Position numbers and translations under genes: made by a program. DNA of 64,000 bases from an uncultured Dehalococcoidia bacterium. GTDB taxonomy: Bacteria > Chloroflexota > Dehalococcoidia > Lucifugimonadales > GCA-2712585. Shown here piece after piece: positions 24,531 through 36,683 of the stretch. Location: positions 1 to 64,000 of the forward strand of contig OY282371.1 in the NCBI GenBank assembly GCA_958295715.1, read 5' to 3'. Below the pieces are notes generated by a model. That model was not told the origin of the DNA. It ran no database searches and saw only the letters and a program-made list of their open reading frames with translations. Numbering within the stretch: position 1 is the stretch's first letter; each line of letters begins with the position of its first letter.

Positions 24531-25931
24531 CTATGCGAACTGGTACTCTCTGGAAGCCACGATGAGTTGGAGCATACGAAGGACCCGGCCCTCGCCCGCC
24601 TCACGCTGGGCGTCCGCGTTCAGGTCCAGGTCTCCCCCGGCGGAGGCGTGCCGCAGCAGGGCGTCCCGGGTCTCTTCGCCCACGGTCAGAGGCCCAACCA
24701 GGTCCAGGCACCGGTCTAAGAACTCCTTGGGGGAAAGGGGGGCGCCCTCCCGCGCCAGCCGGTCGATGATGGCCTTCACGCCCGGACTGGCCGCGTCCTG
24801 CGCCTGCCCGACGGCGAAGTTGACGCGCTCGTTCAGGGTCCCGCCGTCGATCCACTCCATGCCGGTGTGCCACCCCTCCACCGTGGGAGGGTTCAAAAGC
24901 TGCTGGCCCATCGCCGCGGTGGCGTCGGCGTAGTCCAGCGCGCGGGTGTCGGGAAACCGGTTGGCTCCCGTCAGCTTCATTACGCCCGCCACCAACTCCG
25001 CGGGGCTTTTAATCCGCTTGAACCGGGACTCCTTGAAGAAATCTGAGTTGAACAGGACCCGCATGACGGAGCGCATCTCGCCGCCCGAATCGAAATAGGC
25101 TTGGACAAGGGCGTCGATGGCCTCCGGGTCCCGGGGCGGCGCTACGCTCCACGCGGGGACCTGTGGCTCGTCGGCGACGAAGAAGTTATAGAGATGCCTG
25201 GCGATGAACCGGGCCGTGGCCGGCTGCCCGGCGATAATGTCTATGACGTCATGGCCGTTGAGGTTCCCCTCGCTGCCCAAGAAGGTCTTGACGCCGTCGT
25301 CATGGTCTTCTTCCCGGTACACGAACCTGGACGGGTAGAAGCCGTAGGGGTATAGACCCAGGGGTTGGGCGAAGGTCCAGCCGGTGAAGGCGCGGGCCGC
25401 CATCTTGACGTCCGTTTCGCTGTAGTTCCCCACGCCCATGGAGAAGAGCTCCAGCAGTTCGCGGCCGTAGTTCTCGTTGGGCGCGCCCTTGCGGTTCTCG
25501 TTGTTGTCCAGCCAAAAGACCATGGCCGGGTCCCTGGAAAGCTCCAGCAGTATCTCCCGCAGGCTCGATAGACCCACCCGGCGGAAGGTCTTTATCTGTT
25601 GGATGGAGGAGGGCGGGTGGTCGCTTTTGGACACCCCGGTGGCGAACACGTGATGCCAGAAGAGGGCCATCTTCTCTTCCAGGGGTCGTTGGGAGTTGAC
25701 CATGCGATATATCCACACGGCGGCCCACACTTGCCCCTGGACACCCTCCAGCCAGCCGTAGTACCGCTCCAACACGTCCTCCTCCACCTCGGGGAACCGT
25801 TCGGGGTTGACCAAGTCTTCCACCAGGTCCGCGTAGCCCCTGGCGGCGTGGGCCTCAAGCTCGCCGCGGGTGGAACCGAAGCCTGCCCGGCGCATGAGGT
25901 GAGCGGTGAGAGCTAGGTTGTCGCTGGCCAT
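24531..25931 (-). CDS. DUF1800 protein
   Basis: A 466-residue DUF1800 protein. It begins HLMRRAGFGST, has EKMALFWHHVFATG near 106, ENYGRELLELFSMGVGNYSE near 164 and AARAFTGW near 190, and ends with a LIVASREYQFA segment, all typical of the family. Start ATG 25931 follows GGAGGG; the longer frame upstream is unsupported. First gene of a three-gene operon with DUF1501 and the NHL protein. The DUF1800/DUF1501 pair is widespread in aquatic bacteria and often proposed to act on polysaccharide or sulfated material, but no activity is established. No signal peptide is visible. Confidence 0.88.
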   Translation of the reverse strand: MASDNLALTAHLMRRAGFGSTRGELEAHAARGYADLVEDLVNPERFPEVEEDVLERYYGWLEGVQGQVWAAVWIYRMVNSQRPLEEKMALFWHHVFATGVSKSDHPPSSIQQIKTFRRVGLSSLREILLELSRDPAMVFWLDNNENRKGAPNENYGRELLELFSMGVGNYSETDVKMAARAFTGWTFAQPLGLYPYGFYPSRFVYREEDHDDGVKTFLGSEGNLNGHDVIDIIAGQPATARFIARHLYNFFVADEPQVPAWSVAPPRDPEAIDALVQAYFDSGGEMRSVMRVLFNSDFFKESRFKRIKSPAELVAGVMKLTGANRFPDTRALDYADATAAMGQQLLNPPTVEGWHTGMEWIDGGTLNERVNFAVGQAQDAASPGVKAIIDRLAREGAPLSPKEFLDRCLDLVGPLTVGEETRDALLRHASAGGDLDLNADAQREAGEGRVLRMLQLIVASREYQFA

Positions 25932-26000
25932 AATCCCTCCAAAACCCGCCCCGAGGCTTGAACGCACGGCCGGGGCTTGGGCGTCATGGGAGATGCCCGT

Positions 26001-26006
26001 ATTATA
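26001..26006 (-). promoter_or_regulatory. -10 element of DUF1800 operon
   Basis: Minus strand TATAAT at 26006-26001, about 70 nt before ATG 25931. The -35 region (TGTGAA, 16 nt upstream) is poor. Confidence 0.4.
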
Positions 26007-26082
26007 CCACGACCAAGGCCGCTTCACAGGCGCGCCGAGGGGAGCGGGAAGGAAGCGACTCTGCCCTAAGGCGCGGCGGCGG

Positions 26083-27018
26083 TTATCGCGCTCCACCCGT
26101 CCGGCCCGCCTCTTCCGCCTGCGCGAACCGGTCAACGATGTCGGAACCGGTGGCGGCCCACACCCCGCCGCCGCTCATCACGTGGGCCAGGGCGTCCTCC
26201 AGATACCCGATGCGAAAGGGCTGGCCGATGAGCCACGGGTGCAGATTAAGGACCAGGACCCGGCCCTGGGGGCGTCCGTCCCGCAGCAGGACGTCAAAGC
26301 TCTCCTTGATGAGTTCCGAGTACCGCTCCACGTCCATATGCCGCTCCCAAAGGGCGTTCACGTCGTCCAACTCCAAAGAGATGGGGAGGGCGTAGAGGCG
26401 TCCGTCAGGGGTCGTCATGGGGTAGGGCTGCTCGTCGTTGGGCCAGTCGCAGACGAACCGGAGGCCGGCCTCGGCCAGGAGCCGCGGCGTGCGGGCCGAC
26501 TCGCCGTACTCCGGCCCCAACCAGCCCCGGGGCGCAACGCCGGTGGCCCGTTCCAGCCCCGCCAGCGACTCCCGTATGTACTCCCGTTCCTCCGCCTCAG
26601 ACATGCGGCCGGTTATCATGCGGCTGACGGACTGGCCGTGGGCGATTATCTCGCAGCCCCGGTCGATGCAGTGGCGCACTAGGTAGGGATAGTTCTGGGC
26701 GGTGAGCAGGTCCATGGCCACGGTGGGCGCGACGTTGTTGGCCTGCAATGCGTCGAGGACGCGGAATATCCCCACCCGGTGGCCGTACTCCCTATGGGAT
26801 TTGCGGGTGTAGTCGGGGAAGGGCCGGTTTCCGAAACCGCCGGCCAACTCCGCCCTCTGGTAACTGCCCTGGGGCGGGACCCACTCCATGTGCTCAAGGT
26901 TGACGATTACGCAGAGGGCGACCCTTGCGCCGCCGGGCCATGACAGAGGCCCCCTGGCCGGCATAGGCGACCAGTCGTAATGCTCGTGGTCCATGCCGCG
27001 CCGGCGTTCAGCAGGCAT
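26083..27018 (-). CDS. Polysaccharide deacetylase family protein (PuuE/allantoinase-like) A
   Basis: A 311-residue protein of the NodB-type deacetylase superfamily, close in plan to cofactor-independent allantoinase PuuE: WPGGARVALCVIVNLEHME at the start, YGHRVGIFRVLDAL near 76, IIAHGQSVSRM near 122 and LNLHPWLIGQPFR near 258. The usual HxxxH metal pair is altered, as in PuuE-like members. It is the third gene of a minus-strand run with a close paralog (27049-27969) and an AllA-like gene. ATG 27018 is supported by GGGAG; ATG 26994 is an alternative. Amide or ureide hydrolysis is inferred. Confidence 0.8.
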   Translation of the reverse strand: MPAERRRGMDHEHYDWSPMPARGPLSWPGGARVALCVIVNLEHMEWVPPQGSYQRAELAGGFGNRPFPDYTRKSHREYGHRVGIFRVLDALQANNVAPTVAMDLLTAQNYPYLVRHCIDRGCEIIAHGQSVSRMITGRMSEAEEREYIRESLAGLERATGVAPRGWLGPEYGESARTPRLLAEAGLRFVCDWPNDEQPYPMTTPDGRLYALPISLELDDVNALWERHMDVERYSELIKESFDVLLRDGRPQGRVLVLNLHPWLIGQPFRIGYLEDALAHVMSGGGVWAATGSDIVDRFAQAEEAGRTGGAR

Positions 27019-27048
27019 CCCGGCTCCCTGGGCGGCGGGGGCGGGCGC

Positions 27049-27969
27049 TCAAGACGGGCGCTCCTCGTTCATCGCCTCAATGTGGGACAGCATACGGTCG
27101 TAGTGGTTGGCGATGTAGTATTCGGCTATCTCGTCGGGGGTGGCCAGCCACACCCGGTCGTGGGACAGGACGTAGCTCAGGATGTCGTCCAGATACTTTA
27201 TGCGGTGGGGCTGGCCGATGAGGTGGGGATGCAAGGCGATGCACATGGACCGCCCGCTCTCGGCCCCCTCGGCGTACAGGCGTCGGAACTGGGCCTTGCA
27301 TATCTTGGCGAAGTAGTCGCCCTCAAAGTGCTTGTTGAATAGGGATGAGTCGTTCAACTCGATGGAGTAGGGAACGGATACGAGCTTGCCGGACTTCACC
27401 CTGATGGGTACGGGCTGGTCGTCGTGCATCCAGTCGGAGTGGTAGATGAGGCCGGCCTCGGCCATGAGGTCCGGCGTGCGGGCGGTGTTGGACATGGCCG
27501 GCCCCAGCATCCCCTTAAGCTGCTTGCCGGTGTGCCGGCGGAGGGTTGCGATGCAATCTGCGTAAAACTCCCGCTCCTGGGCCTCGGTGTAGGTCTCAAT
27601 GTAGCGGGTGTTGTAGATGCCGTGGCTCATGAAGTCCCAGTCCCGCTGGACCATGGCCTCGGCAATCTCCGGGTAATGCTCAAGGACAGCCATGTTCAGG
27701 GACACGCCGCACTTCACCTTATGCTTGTCCAGGACCTCCAGCATCCGCCAGAAACCCACCCGGTTGCCGTAGTCGCGGTTGGAGTACTGCTGTACGTCGG
27801 GGTAGGGGACGCGGGGCCAGGGGTCCCGGAGGCCGTCGAAGTCGGGCAGGTACTCGTAGTGCTCAATGTTGGGGGCTATCCAGAGGGCCACCCGGGCGTC
27901 GCCGGGCCATCTGAGCGGGGGCCGCTCGATGATTGGACTGTAGTCTACCCTATAGGGAGGCAGCGGCAA
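27049..27969 (-). CDS. Polysaccharide deacetylase family protein (PuuE/allantoinase-like) B
   Basis: A 306-residue paralog of the preceding gene with the same layout: WPGDARVALWIAPNIEHYEY near 21, YGNRVGFWRMLEVLDKHK near 67, FMSHGIYNTRYIE near 113, and LHPHLIGQPHRIKYLDD near 250. The pair shares the SYVLS/AHVMS-GG-VW ending segment. Two adjacent paralogs imply related but distinct substrates or a heteromer. It lies 12 nt downstream of the AllA-like gene. Ribosome site not obvious; ATG 27969 gives the family N-terminus. Confidence 0.8.
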   Translation of the reverse strand: MPLPPYRVDYSPIIERPPLRWPGDARVALWIAPNIEHYEYLPDFDGLRDPWPRVPYPDVQQYSNRDYGNRVGFWRMLEVLDKHKVKCGVSLNMAVLEHYPEIAEAMVQRDWDFMSHGIYNTRYIETYTEAQEREFYADCIATLRRHTGKQLKGMLGPAMSNTARTPDLMAEAGLIYHSDWMHDDQPVPIRVKSGKLVSVPYSIELNDSSLFNKHFEGDYFAKICKAQFRRLYAEGAESGRSMCIALHPHLIGQPHRIKYLDDILSYVLSHDRVWLATPDEIAEYYIANHYDRMLSHIEAMNEERPS

Positions 27970-27981
27970 TGCGGTTCCTCC

Positions 27982-28542
27982 CTATAGGCCTATCTCAAAG
28001 ACCGTGTTGTACCTTCCGGTTAGGTTTATGAGGGTGGGGGTCTCGCTGGAGCCCAGGTTCTTGTACATGAGCGTGTGGCTCTGCTCGTAGTTGACTATCT
28101 GGGTGGGGTTGGGTTCGGAGTTCAGGATGGCGAAGGTTGCGCCCGGGGGGGCGAGGATGAACCGGTTGAGGGAGTGCCACGTGCCCCGGTTCAGCATGTA
28201 GCCCTTGGTGTGGTCTATGAGGAAGGCGCGCACGTCCTCCGGGTCCGGCGTGGCCAAGGGGTCGTCCATGTCGGTGGCCTCGGCCACGGCCACCACTGCC
28301 GGGGAGCCGGACATTTGGATGAAGCTCTGGGTGACGCCGAAGTGGCGCTCCAACCGCCGGAAGGTCAACCCCAGGTAGGGCTGCCAGATGACCCCAAGGG
28401 TGCCCTTGCCGTCGACCTCAAAGGGCAGGGAGGATATCACCCGGTGGTCGGCGGGGTGGTCCTTGTAGTCCACTATCCTGCCGTAAGGCTCAAAGGACTC
28501 CTCCGTCATCGGCTCAATTATGAGTTTGTGGACCTTGGTCAT
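27982..28542 (-). CDS. Ureidoglycolate lyase family protein (AllA-like)
   Basis: A 186-residue AllA-family cupin. AllA releases urea from ureidoglycolate to give glyoxylate in allantoin breakdown. Features: IIEPMTEESFEPYGRIVD at the start, LERHFGVTQSFIQMSG near 74-89 and a GTWHSLNRFIL segment near 127-137, where the cupin metal/substrate residues lie. Start ATG 28542 follows AAGGAG by 7 nt. First gene of an operon with the two PuuE-like genes, which supports ureide catabolism, although classical allantoicase or urease genes are absent in the window. Glyoxylate made here could feed the aminotransferase at 8541 (inference). Confidence 0.8.
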   Translation of the reverse strand: MTKVHKLIIEPMTEESFEPYGRIVDYKDHPADHRVISSLPFEVDGKGTLGVIWQPYLGLTFRRLERHFGVTQSFIQMSGSPAVVAVAEATDMDDPLATPDPEDVRAFLIDHTKGYMLNRGTWHSLNRFILAPPGATFAILNSEPNPTQIVNYEQSHTLMYKNLGSSETPTLINLTGRYNTVFEIGL

Positions 28543-28736
28543 GGCGGTCTCCTTAGCTGGCGGTTGGGACTGGTGGTGGGTGGCGCGGCGGCCAAGGCGA
28601 TTATAGGTTAGGGTTGAGGGGAGGTCAACGCGGTTGGGGGGGGTGAGGTTGGCGGGGAAACGCCTCGGCGCGGTGGAGCAAGAAGGATGGATTCCCGCCC
28701 CCTCCATTCCGGCATTCCCGCTCCCCCCAATCCGTC

Positions 28737-29091
28737 ATTCCCGCGTAGGCGGGAATCCATCCCTCGCCTGCCGTTGCGCCGAGCCAACCGCGCAACGACG
28801 CACGCGCCAGCCCCCTCCCGTCATTCCCGCGTAGGCGGGAATCCATCTTTCCCCCTCGGCAAGGACAGGTAGCGTCCGTACATAGAGGGCGTCCCCACGA
28901 GTGACGCCGGGGTTTCGGGCTTTGGTCCTGCTGTGTAAGGTTCCTGGATTCCCGCCTGCGCGGGAATGACGGGAAGGGGGGAGAGCGGGAATGACGGGAG
29001 GGGGCTGGCTGCAAGCCGAAGCCTCCAACGCAGAACCAGCCCTCCTCAAAACAAAAATGGGCGCACGCGCCCTTCCCGCCTGCGCGGGAAT
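28737..29091. repeat. dRS3-like palindrome cluster 4
   Basis: The 28543-29142 gap has no gene. Palindromes are at 28737-28756, 28823-28842 and 28948-28967 plus a CTTCCC variant at 29072-29091. Inner module copies at 28908-28946 and 29027-29091 match those of cluster 1 in the same order, so the two loci carry the same composite. Confidence 0.85.
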
Positions 29092-29142
29092 GACGGAATG
29101 GTGAGGATAGAGAGAGGAATGCCGGTGAGTGGGAAAGGAAAA

Positions 29143-29220
29143 TGGCGACCCGGAGCGGATTCGAACCGCCGATCTCCGCCTTGACAGGGCGGTGTGTTAG
29201 GCCAGCTACACCACCGGGCC
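29143..29220 (-). tRNA. tRNA-Asp (GTC)
   Basis: Full cloverleaf on the minus strand: acceptor GGCCCGG paired with CCGGGTC (one G-T pair), anticodon stem CCGCC/GGCGG with loop CTGTCAA giving anticodon GTC, T arm with GGTTCGAATCC-type loop, discriminator G, and CCA encoded at 29145-29143. A consensus promoter TTGACA-N17-TACTAT lies just upstream. Confidence 0.95.
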
Positions 29221-29239
29221 GCGGCGTGAAGCCTTATTG

Positions 29240-29268
29240 ATAGTAGAGATACGGTTGCGCCGTGTCAA
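29240..29268 (-). promoter_or_regulatory. tRNA-Asp promoter
   Basis: Minus strand TTGACA (29268-29263), 17-nt spacer, TACTAT (29245-29240). Starts transcription about 12 nt before the mature 5' end. Confidence 0.7.
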
Positions 29269-29370
29269 CGGTCTTGGGGGGCGCCGCCGACGGGTTTCAA
29301 CGGCGTTTGGAGGGTTTGGCGCGTCCGGGCGGGGGGATGGGGCCGAGCCAACGGCTCGGGGCTAGAAGCT

Positions 29371-29601
29371 TCAAGCAATGCCGTTGAAGCCCACCGTCAC
29401 CTTGTCGCCCTGGACGATGACGGGCGTTATCCGTTCCCCGCCCGAAAGCCGCTCAAGCTCCGGTATGGCCTCCGGGCGCTCCGAAATATCTATCTCCGTG
29501 TACTTGATGCCCCTGTTGTCGTAGTCGATTTTCACCGCCGTGGAGTAGCCGCAGTCGGGGTGGGTGTAGACGACAATAGGAAGGGTGTCGGCGTCGGGCA
29601 A
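29371..29601 (-). CDS. Glutaredoxin-like protein (CGYS)
   Basis: A 76-residue thioredoxin-fold protein with VVYTHPDCGYST near residues 10-21: a single Cys in a CGYS motif like that of monothiol glutaredoxins (CGFS), then TPVIVQG with the cis-proline and a GFNGI end. The start is TTG 29601, with GGAGGT about 8 nt upstream. It follows copA and the YHS gene in the same direction, 76 nt after the latter, suggesting a role in metal or thiol homeostasis with the copper pump. Substrate unknown. Confidence 0.8.
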   Translation of the reverse strand: MPDADTLPIVVYTHPDCGYSTAVKIDYDNRGIKYTEIDISERPEAIPELERLSGGERITPVIVQGDKVTVGFNGIA

Positions 29602-29677
29602 TGGGGGTTACCTCCGTTGAAGGCTTGGGACGGTCATCCTCTATTGTAGTAAAAGGGCTGGCGAGATTCAAACCCGG

Positions 29678-29893
29678 TTAGGGCTTGGTTGGAGGGATCT
29701 GGTCCACGTACCGCTCCGGTTCCTGGTCGAAGACCCGCTTGCAGCCGGGGGCGCAGAAGTAGTAGGTGACTTCCTGGTAGGTGGAGGTTCCCCCGCTGGG
29801 GTTGGACTTGTCCACCTCCATCAGGCAGATGGGGTCGATGGCCGTGGGGGAACCCCGGTTGAATCCCAGGAGCTTCATCAGTTTTCCAATCAT
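29678..29893 (-). CDS. YHS-domain metal-binding protein
   Basis: A 71-residue YHS-domain protein. DPICLMEVDKSNP near 20-32 and TYYFCAPGCKRVFDQEP near 43-59 give the conserved cysteines (Cys23, Cys47, Cys51) and aromatic residues of the domain. ATG 29893 lies 2 nt after the copA stop, so translation is coupled. YHS domains are commonly fused to or encoded beside copper P-type ATPases and probably bind copper or another soft metal. Confidence 0.88.
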   Translation of the reverse strand: MIGKLMKLLGFNRGSPTAIDPICLMEVDKSNPSGGTSTYQEVTYYFCAPGCKRVFDQEPERYVDQIPPTKP

Positions 29894-29895
29894 AA

Positions 29896-32421
29896 TCAGG
29901 TCAACCTCAACCTTCGTAGTCTCAGGGAGTTGCTCACCACGCTTACGGAGCTAAAGGCCATGGCGAAGGCGGCCAGCACGGGGTTGAGCAACCCGATCTC
30001 TCCAAAAAAGAACCCCAGGCCGCTGGGCACGCCGCCGGCGCTTTGGAATAGGGGATAGAGGGCGCCCATGGCCACGGGCACGAGGGCGGCGTTGTAGAAG
30101 AAGGCCCAGAACAGGTTCTGCTTGATGACCCTGATGACGCTGCGGCTAAGGGTGAAAACCGCCGGCAGCGCCTTCAGGTCGCCGCGCATGAGGACCACGT
30201 CTGAGGAGTCCATGGCCACGTCGGCCCCTGCCCCCATGGCGATGCTTACGTCGGCCTGGGATAGGGCCGGGGCGTCGTTTATGCCGTCGCCGACCATGGC
30301 CACCGACTTCCCCTCGGACTGTAGGGCCTTGACTTGGGCTACCTTTTGGGCGGGAAGGACCTGGGCCACCACCCTATCCACGCCCAACTCCGCGGCGGCG
30401 GCCCGGGCGGCCCGGTGGGTGTCGCCGGTGAGCATGACGACCTCGTAGCCCGCCTTTTGAAGGAGGCCCACCGCTTCGGCGGCCTCGGGCTTGAGGGTGT
30501 CGGCCACGGCGATGAGCCCGGAGAGGCGGCCGTCGTCGGCGACGAACATGGCCGTCTTCCCTTCGCCGGCCAGTTGTTCGGCCCGGCGGCCCAGGCCGTT
30601 GGGGGACAGGCCGTTGGCCTCCATGAACTCGCGGTTGCCGAGGAGGACGCGCCGCCCCGCGACCCGCGCTTCGATGCCCTTGCCCGGCGTCGTTTGGAAG
30701 TCGGCGGCCTCCAAGAGGGTTAGGCCCTCCTCCCGCGACCGTCTCAAAACGGCCTCGGCCAGGGGGTGCTCGGACCCCACCTCGGCGGAGGCGACCACCC
30801 GGAGCAACTCCCTGGGTTCCACGCCGGCGGGTATGACGTCGGTGACCACGGGTTGGCCCCTGGTGAGGGTTCCCGTCTTGTCTAGGACCACGGCGTCCAC
30901 GGTGTGGGCCTTTTCCAGGGCCACGGCGTTGCGAATGAGGACGCCCCTTTCGGCCCCCTTTCCCACGCCCACCATCAGGGCGGTGGGGGCGGCCAGGCCC
31001 AGGGCGCAGGGGCAGGCGATGATGAGGACGGCTACAAAGACCAGCAGGGCGTAGGTGAGGGCAGGGGAAGGCCCGGCGATGAGCCAGAAGAGGGCGGCGG
31101 CGGTGGCTAGGGCGATGATTGTCGGGACAAAGTAGGCCGCCATCACGTCGGCCAGGCGCTGGATGGGGGCCTTGGCGCCCTGGGCCTCTTCCACCAGGCG
31201 GATTATCTGGGCGAGGGTGGTGTCGTCGCCCACCCGGAGGGCGCGCAGCTTGATGAACCCGGTCTTGTTCATGGTGGCGCCGTGAAGCTGAGATTGGGGC
31301 GCCTTCTCCACGGGCATCCCCTCGCCGGTGAGCATGGACTCGTCGACCCACGTGCGCCCTTCGATGAGGAGTCCGTCCACGGGTATCCTTTCGCCGGGGC
31401 GGGCCAAGACTGTGTCGCCGACCTGGACCTGTTCCACCGGTATCCGCTCCTCCTCCTGGCCCCTCAGCACGGTGGCGGTGTGGGGTTTGAGGTCCATGAG
31501 GCGGCGGATGGCGGCGGTGGTCTGGCCCCGCGCCCGCGCCTCCAGGAACCGGCCTAGAAGGGCAAGGGCGATGATGATTATGGCCGTATCGAAGTAGAGG
31601 GACCTCCCGGCGCCCTGGACGGTTAGGGCGTTGGAACCCGCGGCTTGCAGGATGACGGCCGCCGCGCTGAAGAGGTAGGCGGCGGTGGAGCCGAGGGCTA
31701 TGAGGGTGTGCATGTTGGCGGCGCCGCGACGGATGGCCGGGAGGCCGGAGCGGTAGAAGGTGAGGCCCGCCCAGAACTGGGCCGGCGTCGCCACGGCCCA
31801 CAGAATGAAGGGGTAGTAGGACAGGTCCTTGAGCCGCGCCGCCCAGGGGAACCCCTCGAAGCTGCCCAGGAATAGGAGCAGGCCCGCGGCGGCGGCGAAG
31901 ATGAACTTGCCGCGCAGCTCGCGGATCTCGGCGGTCTTGGCCAGGCGGTCGATTTCGGCGTCGCGGTCATGGGGGGAGTCCAGGGAGACGGTGGCGGTGT
32001 AGCCCGCGGCCTGAACGGACCGCGCCAAGGCTTCGGGGGAGACCAGCCCCGGCAGGGTTTCAACGGTCCCGCGCTCGGCGGCCAGGTTGACCGACGCGGA
32101 TAGCACGCCGTCCACGCGCCGCAGGGCCGATTCCACGTGCCCGACGCAGGCGGCGCAGGTCATGCCGCCCACCTTGAGCACAACCCGTTCGGGGGGAACG
32201 GAGTAGCCCGCGTCGGTAACGGCCTTGGCCAGTTGACCCAGAGGCGGCCTGTCGGCGTCCAACTCCACGGCGGCCCGCTCGGCGGCCAGGTTCACCGACA
32301 CGCCGGCCACGCCGGCCACCCTGCCGATGGCCCCTTCCACGGCGCTTACGCAGGCGGCGCAGGTCATCCCCGCGATGGGGAGGGTGATTTTCTTGGTGGC
32401 GGTTCCTGTGCCGGGTTCCAA
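29896..32421 (-). CDS. copA: Copper-exporting P1B-type ATPase
   Basis: An 841-residue Cu+ ATPase. Two N-terminal heavy-metal domains (GMTCAAC at 18-24 and 86-92), eight membrane helices, actuator loop with LTGEG at 364-368 (usually LTGES), transmembrane CPC at 470-472, phosphorylation motif DKTGT at 514-518, and the MVGDGINDAPAL hinge near 725. The CPC motif fits Cu+ or Ag+. TTG 32421 is the likely start, with a weak GGTGA ribosome site. It heads copA-YHS-glutaredoxin. No CsoR or CueR regulator is adjacent. The Gly replacing Ser in the TGES motif is mildly unusual; Glu, the key residue, is kept. Confidence 0.93.
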   Translation of the reverse strand: MEPGTGTATKKITLPIAGMTCAACVSAVEGAIGRVAGVAGVSVNLAAERAAVELDADRPPLGQLAKAVTDAGYSVPPERVVLKVGGMTCAACVGHVESALRRVDGVLSASVNLAAERGTVETLPGLVSPEALARSVQAAGYTATVSLDSPHDRDAEIDRLAKTAEIRELRGKFIFAAAAGLLLFLGSFEGFPWAARLKDLSYYPFILWAVATPAQFWAGLTFYRSGLPAIRRGAANMHTLIALGSTAAYLFSAAAVILQAAGSNALTVQGAGRSLYFDTAIIIIALALLGRFLEARARGQTTAAIRRLMDLKPHTATVLRGQEEERIPVEQVQVGDTVLARPGERIPVDGLLIEGRTWVDESMLTGEGMPVEKAPQSQLHGATMNKTGFIKLRALRVGDDTTLAQIIRLVEEAQGAKAPIQRLADVMAAYFVPTIIALATAAALFWLIAGPSPALTYALLVFVAVLIIACPCALGLAAPTALMVGVGKGAERGVLIRNAVALEKAHTVDAVVLDKTGTLTRGQPVVTDVIPAGVEPRELLRVVASAEVGSEHPLAEAVLRRSREEGLTLLEAADFQTTPGKGIEARVAGRRVLLGNREFMEANGLSPNGLGRRAEQLAGEGKTAMFVADDGRLSGLIAVADTLKPEAAEAVGLLQKAGYEVVMLTGDTHRAARAAAAELGVDRVVAQVLPAQKVAQVKALQSEGKSVAMVGDGINDAPALSQADVSIAMGAGADVAMDSSDVVLMRGDLKALPAVFTLSRSVIRVIKQNLFWAFFYNAALVPVAMGALYPLFQSAGGVPSGLGFFFGEIGLLNPVLAAFAMAFSSVSVVSNSLRLRRLRLT

Positions 32422-32768
32422 GGTCGGTTCACCAGACGGGTTCGGTTGAGGGCTGCCTATGGGTTAAGTATGGCGGCGGCGGCGTGATAACGCAAGACGA
32501 GGGGAAATCCGCGCGCCCCGTCGTTGGGCGAAGAACCCCCTTTATGGTAGCCCGGTCATGCCCAGGCATGATATAATCACAGGTTGAAGTCGCCGCGAAA
32601 TTGCCGCGCAAAAGGTATTGACAACGAGCGATTTTGTGATATGTTGTATATTGCTCGCCTTGCCTTTCTTTAAGTATAACCGCTTTTCACACTGCTCGTC
32701 AGCCTTTCCGCATACCTTGTCGTCTTCCATTCGGTTACCCCTCATTACAGCCTGAGGAGGAACGGAAT
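32422..32768. other. copA-rpoB divergent intergenic region
   Basis: AT-richer spacer of 347 bp with no gene. It holds the rpoB promoter at 32618-32645 and a 14-bp inverted repeat CATGCC-CA-GGCATG at 32557-32570 directly before an ATATAATC stretch (TATAAT 32572-32577), which might be an operator for one of the divergent genes. Confidence 0.5.
32618..32645 (+). promoter_or_regulatory. rpoBC promoter
   Basis: Consensus TTGACA (32618-32623), 16-nt spacer, TATGTT (32640-32645). It gives a leader of about 115 nt before rpoB. No rplJL gene lies upstream, so rpoBC has its own promoter here. Confidence 0.6.
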
Positions 32769-36653
<3,885 letters not shown>

Positions 36654-36683
36654 GCATCTCAAGTTAGCGTACTGAGAGGGTAA

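Noticed and set aside
23056-24933. 625-codon open frame opposite the DUF1501/NHL/DUF1800 genes
   Set aside because: Overlaps three genes with clear family motifs; composition is that of an antisense shadow.
29371-29601. Selenoprotein reading of the glutaredoxin-like gene through the terminal TGA
   Set aside because: Reading through would add only two residues before another stop, and no SECIS-like hairpin is seen; the active-site residue is already Cys.
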